This document shows positions 57,043 to 64,000 of a DNA stretch of 64,000 nt, one piece after another. Position 1 is the first letter of the stretch; each line of letters starts with the position of its first letter. The DNA is from Oceanisphaera pacifica (GTDB lineage: Bacteria > Pseudomonadota > Gammaproteobacteria > Enterobacterales > Aeromonadaceae): contig NZ_JAGDFX010000002.1 of assembly GCF_017498065.1 (NCBI RefSeq), positions 231,326-295,325 on the forward strand, written 5' to 3'. Under the pieces are notes generated by a model, which saw only the letters and a program-made list of their open reading frames with translations, did not search any database and was not told the DNA's origin. Position numbers and translations under genes: made by a program.

Positions 57043-57819
57043 ATGTGTGAATTGCTAGGGATGAGCGCCAACGTACCCACGGACATTTGTTTTAGCTTTA
57101 CCGGCTTAATGCAGCGCGGTGGCCGAACCGGCCCCCATAAAGACGGCTGGGGAATTGTATTTTATGAGGGCAAAGGGCTAAGAACCTTTAAAGATCCTAA
57201 GCCCTCTAGTCAGTCACGCGTGGCCAAGCTGGTACAAGAATACCCCATTAAAAGCTGCTCGGTGATCAGCCATATTCGCCAAGCGAACCGTGGCGGTATT
57301 GCGCTAGAAAATACTCATCCCTTTACCCGAGAGTTATGGGGGCGCTATTGGACTTTTGCTCATAATGGCCAATTAACCGGATACGATAAACTGGCCACAG
57401 GCCGACATAATCCGGTGGGCGAAACCGACAGCGAACTGGCATTTTGCTGGATACTGGACGCCATGGAGCGAGAATACCCGACCCAGCCCGAAGATATGTC
57501 TGAGATGTTTCGGTATGTGGCCAGCCTTTGTGATCAACTGCGCGAGCTTGGTGTTTTTAATATGCTGCTAAGCGATGGCGAATACCTAATGACCTATTGC
57601 ACCAATAATCTACATTGGATCACCCGCCGCGCGCCCTTTGGCCCAGCCCGACTGATTGATGAAGAAGTGGAAATTGATTTTCAAAAAGAAACCACGCCCA
57701 ACGATATTGTGACCGTGATTGCCACTCAGCCGCTGACCAATAACGAGCAATGGCACAAAATGCAGCCCGGTGAATTTAACCTCTTTCACCTAGGCGAACG
57801 CCTAGCGGGGACTTTTTAA
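57043..57819 (+). CDS. yafJ: Class II glutamine amidotransferase YafJ
   Basis: 258 residues (E. coli 255). Cys2 becomes the N-terminal nucleophile after Met removal (MCELLGMSANVPTDICFSF). The other Ntn glutaminase residues are visible in RTGPHKDGWGIVFYEGKG, SHIRQANRGG and TFAHNGQLTG, followed by GETDSELAF. There is no fused synthase domain, so the acceptor of the released ammonia is unknown. It lies 5 bases after gmhA, the same order as in E. coli, and has its own terminator. Confidence 0.92.
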   Translation: MCELLGMSANVPTDICFSFTGLMQRGGRTGPHKDGWGIVFYEGKGLRTFKDPKPSSQSRVAKLVQEYPIKSCSVISHIRQANRGGIALENTHPFTRELWGRYWTFAHNGQLTGYDKLATGRHNPVGETDSELAFCWILDAMEREYPTQPEDMSEMFRYVASLCDQLRELGVFNMLLSDGEYLMTYCTNNLHWITRRAPFGPARLIDEEVEIDFQKETTPNDIVTVIATQPLTNNEQWHKMQPGEFNLFHLGERLAGTF

Positions 57820-57835
57820 AGCAGCGCCAAGCTTA

Positions 57836-57877
57836 AAAATAACCCCCAAGTCTGCAAAGACTTGGGGGTTATTATTT
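57836..57877. terminator. Bidirectional terminator between yafJ and purN
   Basis: A stem of about 19 bases (AAAATAACCCCCAAGTCT/AGACTTGGGGGTTATTATTTT) with a GCAA tetraloop. T runs on both strands let it serve yafJ and the convergent purN. Confidence 0.93.
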
Positions 57878-57904
57878 TGGGCGCTGGGCGCTGTTAGCTT
57901 AACC

Positions 57905-58558
57905 CTATTCTTGGGCGTAGCCGTGGGTGGGCAAGAGGGCACCGTCTAAATAGGCTTTGCCTTGCTGCATAACCACTCGGCCCTCGCAAAACCAGCGTAT
58001 TGTTAGCGGATAAATAGCATGCTCTTGTACTTGCACTCGCTCGGCGACGACACAGGCGTCATCATCGGCAAAAATGGGGACGCGAGCTTGTAAGATAACT
58101 GGGCCGCCATCTAGCTCTTCGGTAACAAAATGCACACTGCAACCATGCTCTTGATCACCGGCATCAATGGCCTTTTGGTGGGTATTCAAGCCTTGATAAC
58201 GAGGTAACAAAGAAGGATGAATATTTAACAAGCGGCCTTGATAATGATGCACAAAGCTCGGCGTTAAAATCCGCATAAAGCCCGCTAATACCACCAAGTT
58301 AGGTTGATAACCGTCAATAACCTCACTTAATGCGCCATCAAAGTGTTCACGACTGGCATGATCTTGGTTTGATACCACAGCGGTGGCAATGCCTGCGGCG
58401 CGAGCGCGTTCAAGGCCATAAGCCTCGGCTTTATTACTGATTACCGCGACTATTTTACCGCCCAGCAGATTAGCATCGCCTTGATCGAGCATGGTTTGTA
58501 AGTTACTGCCATTACCCGAAATCAGTACCACAATGCGGGGGCTTGACTGCTCAATCAT
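57905..58558 (-). CDS. purN: Phosphoribosylglycinamide formyltransferase
   Basis: 217 residues (E. coli 212). It transfers a formyl group from 10-formyl-THF to GAR. It begins with the phosphate-binding [16 protein letters not shown] and has [20 protein letters not shown], with the active-site Asn-His-Asp set ([15 protein letters not shown]). Its start overlaps the purM stop (ATGA), so the pair is coupled. Confidence 0.95.
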   Translation of the reverse strand: MIEQSSPRIVVLISGNGSNLQTMLDQGDANLLGGKIVAVISNKAEAYGLERARAAGIATAVVSNQDHASREHFDGALSEVIDGYQPNLVVLAGFMRILTPSFVHHYQGRLLNIHPSLLPRYQGLNTHQKAIDAGDQEHGCSVHFVTEELDGGPVILQARVPIFADDDACVVAERVQVQEHAIYPLTIRWFCEGRVVMQQGKAYLDGALLPTHGYAQE

Positions 58559-59592
58559 TTAATTTCAACCTGCTCTTCGCCATCGGTTGCCTTATCAATG
58601 TGACCAATTAGCCAGCAGTGTTCGCCTGCGTCTTGCATAAAGCTGACGGCCGCTTCAGCTTGATCGGCAGGTAGCGCAATCACCATGCCCACACCACAGT
58701 TAAAGGTGCGATACATTTCTGTAGTCTCTACGTTACCGGCTGCTTGTAACCAGTTAAACACCTCAGGCCACTGCCAGCTAGTCCCGTCTACCACCGCCTT
58801 GGTGCCTGCAGGTAACACGCGAGGAATATTTTCCCAAAAACCGCCGCCGGTAATGTGGCTGAGTGCATGAATATCAAACTCTTTAAGTAGCGCTAATACT
58901 GGTTTTACATAAATACGCGTTGGTTCCATAAGCGCATCGGCTAGGGTGCCTTCACCTAAAGGTTGCTGCAAATCGGCATTGCTTACTTCTAAAATCTTAC
59001 GAATTAAAGAGAAGCCATTAGAATGTGGACCGCTTGAGCCTAGGGCGATCAAGGCATCTCCGGCTCCTACTTTAGTGCCGTCGATAATGTCATTTTTTTC
59101 AACCACACCAACACAAAAACCCGCTAAGTCATAATCACCGGCTTGATACATACCCGGCATTTCTGCGGTTTCGCCACCAATTAAGGCACAACCGCTTAGC
59201 TCACAGCCTGCACCTATACCGGTGACCACGTCGGCGGCGGCATCGACATCTAATTTACCGGTCGCATAATAATCGAGGAAAAACAGCGGCTCGCCACCTT
59301 GCACAATTAAGTCGTTAACGCACATCGCCACTAAGTCGATACCCACGCCTTGATGGCGTTTTAGATCGATAGCTAAACGAAGCTTGGTGCCGACACCGTC
59401 GGTTCCGGCCACTAATACTGGCTCTTTATAGCCACTAGGCAATTGGCATAAGGCGCCAAAGCCCCCAAGTCCGCCCATTACTTCTGGGCGTTGGGTACGA
59501 CGGCTAACGCCTTTAATACGTTCAACCAGGGCATTACCAGCATCAATATCAACACCGGCATCTTTATAGCTTAGGGGTTTGTTCTGCGTCAC
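58555..59592 (-). CDS. purM: Phosphoribosylaminoimidazole synthetase
   Basis: 345 residues (E. coli 345). ATP-dependent closure of FGAM to AIR. Typical segments are [69 protein letters not shown] and [16 protein letters not shown]. It is upstream of purN and divergent from upp; the 374 bases between purM and upp contain no other gene, and I could not identify a secure PurR site there. Confidence 0.96.
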   Translation of the reverse strand: MTQNKPLSYKDAGVDIDAGNALVERIKGVSRRTQRPEVMGGLGGFGALCQLPSGYKEPVLVAGTDGVGTKLRLAIDLKRHQGVGIDLVAMCVNDLIVQGGEPLFFLDYYATGKLDVDAAADVVTGIGAGCELSGCALIGGETAEMPGMYQAGDYDLAGFCVGVVEKNDIIDGTKVGAGDALIALGSSGPHSNGFSLIRKILEVSNADLQQPLGEGTLADALMEPTRIYVKPVLALLKEFDIHALSHITGGGFWENIPRVLPAGTKAVVDGTSWQWPEVFNWLQAAGNVETTEMYRTFNCGVGMVIALPADQAEAAVSFMQDAGEHCWLIGHIDKATDGEEQVEIK

Positions 59593-59966
59593 GAGTGGTT
59601 ACCTTGTCATTATTTTTAGGAGCAAGTTTCATTTCAGCTGGCCTAATTGGGGGAGGCAGCAGCGTAAAATACGAAGGGTCCATGTGTTTGTCATTATTAC
59701 GCTCGCTATTCTAATTTAATGCGCCTAACAGTGCCACCTAAGAGACACCTAGCGAGCACAACAAAGTGACACACACCAAAGTAAAGCGCCAACGCCTTTG
59801 GTTGAGGGTCACATTTTGGTTCTTATAAAAGGCACTAAAGTAGGCAATCAGCTAGAATAGAGATAAATTTTGTCCATAAACCACAGAAAGCGCTGCCGCT
59901 GCATATTATTTTATGCTAAAGTTTCGCGATTTTTTTGCGTGTCGTCGTCAGTTGGGAGAAAAAAGT

Positions 59967-60593
59967 ATGAAAGTTATTGAGGTTAAACACCCTTTGGTGA
60001 AACACAAATTGGGGCTAATGCGTGAAGCCGATATTAGTACCAAACGCTTTCGTGAGCTGGCGCGAGAAGTGGGGAGTTTATTAACCTACGAAGCTACCGC
60101 TGATTTTGATACTGAAAAAGCCACTATTGAAGGCTGGAATGGTCCAACAGAAGTCGACAAAATTAAAGGCAAAAAAGTAACCGTTGTGCCAATCTTGCGT
60201 GCCGGCCTTGGCATGATGGACGGGGTACTTGAGCATATGCCAGGTGCACGAGTGAGTGTAGTGGGGGTGTATCGCGATGAAGAAACACTGCAACCCGTAC
60301 ACTACTTTAATAAGTTGGTTAGCCATATTGATGAGCGTATGGCATTAATTGTTGACCCTATGCTGGCTACCGGTGGCTCTATGATTGCTACTATCGACCT
60401 ATTAAAAGAAAAAGGCTGCCGTCACTTTAAAGTGATTGTACTGGTGGCGGCACCAGAAGGGGTGGCAGCATTAGAAGCGGCTCACCCTGATGTTGAACTG
60501 TATTGTGCCTCGGTTGATGAGCGACTCGATGAAAACGGTTACATCATTCCTGGCCTCGGTGATGCCGGCGACAAAATATTTGGTACTAAATAA
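59967..60593 (+). CDS. upp: Uracil phosphoribosyltransferase
   Basis: 208 residues (E. coli 208). It salvages uracil to UMP with PRPP. PRPP-binding motif [19 protein letters not shown] and the uracil-binding [17 protein letters not shown] tail are intact. The ATG at 59967 has GGGAG upstream; an in-frame extension to 59913 adds 18 unlikely residues. It precedes uraA, with a terminator hairpin between them. Confidence 0.96.
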   Translation: MKVIEVKHPLVKHKLGLMREADISTKRFRELAREVGSLLTYEATADFDTEKATIEGWNGPTEVDKIKGKKVTVVPILRAGLGMMDGVLEHMPGARVSVVGVYRDEETLQPVHYFNKLVSHIDERMALIVDPMLATGGSMIATIDLLKEKGCRHFKVIVLVAAPEGVAALEAAHPDVELYCASVDERLDENGYIIPGLGDAGDKIFGTK

Positions 60594-60603
60594 GATCGAT
60601 ATT

Positions 60604-60630
60604 AAAACCGGCATTAGCCGGTTTTTTTCT
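60604..60630 (+). terminator. Hairpin with T run between upp and uraA
   Basis: AAAACCGGC/GCCGGTTTT with an ATTA loop and seven T, 10 bases after upp and only 14 bases before uraA. It probably lowers transporter expression relative to upp by partial termination. Confidence 0.85.
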
Positions 60631-60643
60631 GCAAGGTAAAACT

Positions 60644-61912
60644 ATGAGCACGAATGAACACACAGATTTGGCGACGGCTCCTCAAGAGGTTGCCCACACC
60701 CCGTTACGTCAGGCCATAGCGGGTTCACAAATGTTATTTGTCGCCTTTGGCGCGCTGGTATTAATGCCCTTAATCACCGGCTTAGACCCTAATGTGGCGT
60801 TATTTACCGCCGGCATTGGCACCCTGATTTTTCAGGTATGTACTAAGCGCCAAGTGCCTATTTTTTTGGCCTCTTCTTTTGCCTTTATTGCGCCCATTTT
60901 ATATGGCGTACAAACTTGGGGCATACCGGCCACCATGAGCGGCATTATGGCCGCTGGCATTATGTATGCTTTATTGAGCCAAGTTGTGCGCTGGCGCGGA
61001 ACCGCATTATTAACCCGTTTGCTGCCACCTGTGGTGGTGGGGCCGGTTATAATGGTGATTGGCTTAGGGCTAGCGCCCATGGCGGTAAACATGGCCATTG
61101 GTAAAGCGGGGGATGGCTCAGCACAACTTATCCCTCACGATGTGGCGCTTTGGTTATCTTTGCCGGCTTTAGCAACCACCTTGCTGGTTTCAACCATGGC
61201 TAAGGGTGTATTTCGCTTGGTGCCTATTACCGCGGGTATCGCCGTTGGCTATGGCATTGCGCTAGGGTTTGGCGTAGTGGACTTTTCGCCAGTGCAAGCT
61301 GCAGCTTGGATTTCTCTGCCAAACTTTGTGGCTCCTGAATGGCACTGGCAGGCCGTACTCTTTATGTTGCCGGTGGCCATTGCGCCAGCTATTGAACATA
61401 TAGGTGATGTGCTGGCTATTAGTTCGGTTACCGGTAAAGATTACTTGAAAAAACCAGGATTACATCGCACCTTGTTAGGTGATGGCTTAGCAACCATGGG
61501 TGCGTCTTGTTTTGGCGGACCGCCGAACACCACGTATTCAGAAGTAACGGGTGCGGTAATGCTTACCAAAAACTTTAATCCGGTGATTATGACTTGGGCA
61601 GCAGGCTTTGCCATTGTGTTGGCATTTGTCGGTAAGTTTGGTGCGCTTATGCTGAGTATTCCAACCCCAGTAATGGGCGGCATTATGATCTTATTGTTTG
61701 GATCCATTGCCACAGTGGGCTTAAACAGCTTAATTAAGCATCAGGTAGACTTATCTCAAGCGCGCAATTTATGCATAGTGGCGGTCATTTTAATTTTTGG
61801 TATTGGTGGTATGGCGTTTGGTTTTGGTGGCTTTAGCTTACAAGGGATCAGTTTATGCGGCATTGTGGGCATCTTACTGAACTTGATTTTGCCCCGTGAA
61901 CCAGTGCGATGA
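60644..61912 (+). CDS. uraA: Uracil permease (NCS2 family)
   Basis: 422 residues (E. coli UraA 429) with about fourteen membrane segments. Family motifs are APAIEHIGDVLAIS, with the conserved glutamate of the substrate site, and GGPPNTTYSEVTGAVMLTK. It imports uracil with protons. Gene order upp-uraA matches E. coli. Confidence 0.92.
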   Translation: MSTNEHTDLATAPQEVAHTPLRQAIAGSQMLFVAFGALVLMPLITGLDPNVALFTAGIGTLIFQVCTKRQVPIFLASSFAFIAPILYGVQTWGIPATMSGIMAAGIMYALLSQVVRWRGTALLTRLLPPVVVGPVIMVIGLGLAPMAVNMAIGKAGDGSAQLIPHDVALWLSLPALATTLLVSTMAKGVFRLVPITAGIAVGYGIALGFGVVDFSPVQAAAWISLPNFVAPEWHWQAVLFMLPVAIAPAIEHIGDVLAISSVTGKDYLKKPGLHRTLLGDGLATMGASCFGGPPNTTYSEVTGAVMLTKNFNPVIMTWAAGFAIVLAFVGKFGALMLSIPTPVMGGIMILLFGSIATVGLNSLIKHQVDLSQARNLCIVAVILIFGIGGMAFGFGGFSLQGISLCGIVGILLNLILPREPVR

Positions 61913-61975
61913 GTCTGGTTTGCCACGCCGTCTATGGGTATTATAGACAACTGCTTTTTTAACAATGGCAACCAG

Positions 61976-62962
61976 ATGGTAAAGAAACTGCTTTGGGCAG
62001 CCGTATGGCTTTTTTCAACGCACGCCTTGGCGCAATCAGTCTTTGAGGTGAGCTTGAATCCCGCGCCTTATAGTCGTGAACAAGCGCGCGAGCAAGCGCT
62101 GGATATAGTGCTCACGCGTTTAGGTGGCGAGCAAGTAAAGGGCTCTTGGGCGCGAGAAGAATCCCACAGTGATATCACGCGCTTTTTAGACAGTGAGTCA
62201 TCCAGCATGGGCTATCAAGCCCACTTTAATGGCCAAGAGTTGCAGGCGCTGTTTAACAGTGCCGGCTTGCCTTTTGCGACGGCGCCTAAGCCTCGTTTGC
62301 TGGTGTGGTGGCGTGATAACGGCCAAGTTTATAACGAGGCCAGCTCACGCATTCAAGCAAGCGCTGCACAGTATCAGCAGCCGTTATTATGGCCGCTGTG
62401 GGACTTAGATGAGCAAATAACCCTCAACGGTGACTCTTCATTTGAACCGCGTTTATTGCGCCAAGCAAGTCAACGTTACGATGCAGACTACTGGCTGGTG
62501 ATAGAGCAAACAGCGACAAGCTCAAGGCGTTGGCAGTTATTTAGCGCCAAAAAGAAATCGCCACTTCTTACCGGTACACTCACAGCGCCATCCCACAATG
62601 ATGCCATGGCGCAATTATTGGCCAAGGTGAATGATTATTGGGTGCGCCAAGCCAAACCAGCCCCTATTGTAATCGCAAAAAATGAGGCGCCTAAACAGCC
62701 TTTAACGCTAACAGAAGATGCGCCAGGCGAGCTCACCATATTAGTTTCTGGCTTGCGAGAGTTTTCAGACTCGGTATTGCTGGAGCGTAAATTGTCTGAG
62801 CTAAATGGCGTAGCCGCTGTGTTTGTGATGGAAAGCGCCGGCTCACAAGGGCGATATCGGCTAAGTGTGCCGGGTTCTCGGGGAGCTGTGTTACAAGCGT
62901 TAAGCGCATTAAGCGAGCTTAACGCTCAAGGTGAGCGCACTTTTAGCTGGTCGGGGAGTTGA
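61976..62962 (+). CDS. DUF2066 domain protein
   Basis: 328 residues with a signal peptide (about 1-21, MVKKLLWAAVWLFSTHALAQ). The body matches DUF2066, typically found between uraA or perM and hda in gammaproteobacteria. Function is unknown; it is likely periplasmic. The ATG at 61976 is set by the signal peptide; the frame extends up to 61934. The stop lies 2 bases before hda. Confidence 0.82.
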   Translation: MVKKLLWAAVWLFSTHALAQSVFEVSLNPAPYSREQAREQALDIVLTRLGGEQVKGSWAREESHSDITRFLDSESSSMGYQAHFNGQELQALFNSAGLPFATAPKPRLLVWWRDNGQVYNEASSRIQASAAQYQQPLLWPLWDLDEQITLNGDSSFEPRLLRQASQRYDADYWLVIEQTATSSRRWQLFSAKKKSPLLTGTLTAPSHNDAMAQLLAKVNDYWVRQAKPAPIVIAKNEAPKQPLTLTEDAPGELTILVSGLREFSDSVLLERKLSELNGVAAVFVMESAGSQGRYRLSVPGSRGAVLQALSALSELNAQGERTFSWSGS

Positions 62963-62964
62963 AT

Positions 62965-63687
62965 ATGACTCATGACGAGAGGGATCATCAGCCAGCTCAG
63001 TTAGCGCTAGCGGTGCAATTACCTGACGATGAAACCTTTGGTAGTTTTTATCCTGGTGATAATGCACAGCTGATCACCGCCCTTAAAAATGCCGCCATAG
63101 GACAAAATGACGATTTATTGTACTTTTGGGGGCAAGAGGGCAGTGGCCGTTCGCATTTATTACATGCCGCATGTGCCGAACTAGACGATGAAGAAGGGCA
63201 AACTGCGGCCTATATCTCCCTAGACAGCTACCAAAGTATGTCGCCACGTATTTTAGAGGGCATGGAGCTACAAACATTAGTATGCCTTGATAATTTAGAC
63301 GCCATTGCCGGTATTGAAGTGTGGGAGCGTGCCATCTTTAACTTTTTTAATCGCAGCAGAGAGCGAGGAGCCGGCTCTTTGGTGATTAGTGCCGTTAATG
63401 CGCCTCGCCACTTAGGGCTGGTGTTGCCTGACTTGGCCTCACGCCTAGACTGGGGTGTGGCTTACCAGCTTAAGCCCTTAGACGACGAGGGTAAACTGAG
63501 CGCCTTGCAGCTACGGGCTGAATTGCGTGGTTTTAAATTACCCACAGATGTGGGCCGTTTTTTGCTAAACCGTTTATCGCGAGACATGAGCACATTATTA
63601 GCCGCCCTCGACTTGTTAGATAACGCCTCGTTTCAAGCCAAACGAAAACTCAGCATTCCCTTCGCCAAAGAAGTGCTGGGGTTTTGA
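62965..63687 (+). CDS. hda: DnaA regulatory inactivator Hda
   Basis: 240 residues. It promotes hydrolysis of DnaA-ATP together with the DNA-loaded sliding clamp and so prevents re-initiation. N-terminal clamp-binding motif QLALAV (E. coli QLSLPL) is followed by a DnaA-like AAA+ fold with degenerate Walker A (GQEGSGRSHLLHAA), Walker B LVCLDNLDAI and the PDLASRLDWG segment. GGGGAG lies 6 bases before the ATG at 62965; a TTG two codons up is less likely. Confidence 0.94.
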   Translation: MTHDERDHQPAQLALAVQLPDDETFGSFYPGDNAQLITALKNAAIGQNDDLLYFWGQEGSGRSHLLHAACAELDDEEGQTAAYISLDSYQSMSPRILEGMELQTLVCLDNLDAIAGIEVWERAIFNFFNRSRERGAGSLVISAVNAPRHLGLVLPDLASRLDWGVAYQLKPLDDEGKLSALQLRAELRGFKLPTDVGRFLLNRLSRDMSTLLAALDLLDNASFQAKRKLSIPFAKEVLGF

Positions 63688-63727
63688 ATATAGCGCCCGG
63701 CGCCGAGCGCCAGGCACCAAGCTAAAG

Positions 63728-63802
63728 AAATGGATTGCCGCGCTGCGCTCGCAATGACCAAAGAGAGTCGCTCTGGCTTTTCATAGGGGCGAATTTATTC
63801 GC
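63728..63802. repeat. Dispersed intergenic repeat (less decayed copy)
   Basis: AAATGGATTGCCGCGCTGCG... through TAGGGGCGAATTTATTCGC aligns with 29177-29249. It ends in a small hairpin, GCGAATTTATTCGC. Flanking GGCACCAAGCTAAAG (63714) and GCACCAAGCTAAAAG (63811) resemble AGCACCGAGCTAAAG at 29064. Confidence 0.65.
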
Positions 63803-63828
63803 ACAAAGAAAGCCAGCACCAAGCTAAA

Positions 63829-63870
63829 AGAGAAAGCCCCAGCCAATCAGTCTGGGCTGTTTTCTTTAAC
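63829..63870 (+). terminator. Possible terminator upstream of the IS630 fragment
   Basis: AGCCCCAG and CTGGGCT-type arms enclose about ten bases, followed by GTTTTCTTT. It could end hda transcription or protect the neighbouring insertion sequence. Confidence 0.5.
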
Positions 63871-63889
63871 GTAATACCATTCTGTAAAA

Positions 63890-64000
63890 TTAACTGGTCA
63901 GATTTATCCACTCTCTGGAGCACATTTGTGTCACGCGTTCGGCACTTTCAATAAAGGTGTTCCAGGCCTCGCAGACGCTGCTCATGATGTCTTCATAATT
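63890..64000 (-). mobile_element. 3' end of an IS630-family transposase gene
   Basis: The minus strand is open from the window edge to TAA at 63890, 36 codons. The peptide (NYEDIMSSVCEAWNTFIESA, then ERVTQMCSREWIN) matches the C terminus of IS630-type DDE transposases, which commonly read CDAWN...PERI.SI.S..W. The catalytic part lies outside the window. The TA-rich sequence near 63871 may contain the element's end, as IS630 elements insert at TA. Confidence 0.75.

Noticed and set aside
59593..59966. PurR operator between purM and upp
   Set aside because: A TTTTTTTGCGT half-match near 59930 was noticed but the other half of the palindrome is missing.

Overview
The window looks like a chromosomal segment of a marine gammaproteobacterium. 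Gene content and protein similarity (PurL, TyrS, SuhB, Hda, YafJ and YdiJ all very close to the E. coli/Vibrio/Aeromonas forms, plus a FabV-type enoyl reductase and a Lap-type adhesin system) fit the Aeromonadales best, for instance an Oceanisphaera/Oceanimonas-like organism. That placement is inference from recalled family sequences, not from a search. Most genes are housekeeping; no tRNA, rRNA, CRISPR array, prophage or recognisable defence island was seen.

Layout. 1-5.3 kb: partial mltF divergent from purL, with a clear sigma70-like promoter for purL. 5.4-12.8 kb: a PAS-GGDEF protein with a degenerate EAL domain, then a minus-strand run of a DUF1439 protein, alaA, grxA, dacB and radD. 12.8-13.7 kb: a 0.9-kb gene-free stretch with large inverted repeats. 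13.7-23 kb: fabV; a two-gene signalling unit (REC-CheC protein plus diguanylate cyclase); a SulP transporter overlapping a membrane methyltransferase-like gene; rluF convergent with tyrS; an orphan LuxR-type regulator. 23-34.9 kb: ydiJ, a small YeaQ-type membrane protein, deaD with a long structured leader, suhB, yfhL, glcB and an MFS transporter. 35-38.4 kb: the glycolytic/PLP cluster epd-pgk-fbaA.

38.5-50.9 kb is the most distinctive part: a complete Lap-type biofilm adhesin locus in one direction. It encodes an adhesin with an N-terminal retention module and a di-alanine LapG cleavage motif, three almost identical 315-bp repeats, a VWA domain and RTX repeats; its type I exporter (LapB-, LapC- and LapE/TolC-like); an OmpA-type lipoprotein; the LapG protease; and the LapD c-di-GMP receptor. 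By analogy with Pseudomonas fluorescens, c-di-GMP bound by LapD keeps LapG away from the adhesin, so the adhesin stays on the surface. Two likely cyclase genes elsewhere in the window (5410-7143 and 14962-15942) could feed this switch. Behind lapD lie a 23-codon ORF and an unrecognised, very acidic 166-residue protein.

51.6-63.7 kb is again core genome: a SIMPL-domain periplasmic protein, serA, fadE with a FadR-like operator, gmhA-yafJ, purMN, upp-uraA, a DUF2066 protein and hda. The window ends in the 3' part of an IS630-type transposase gene. Several intergenic regions (22.9, 26.2, 29.0-29.4 and 63.7-63.8 kb) carry short degenerate repeat families, which suggests genome-wide dispersed repeats.
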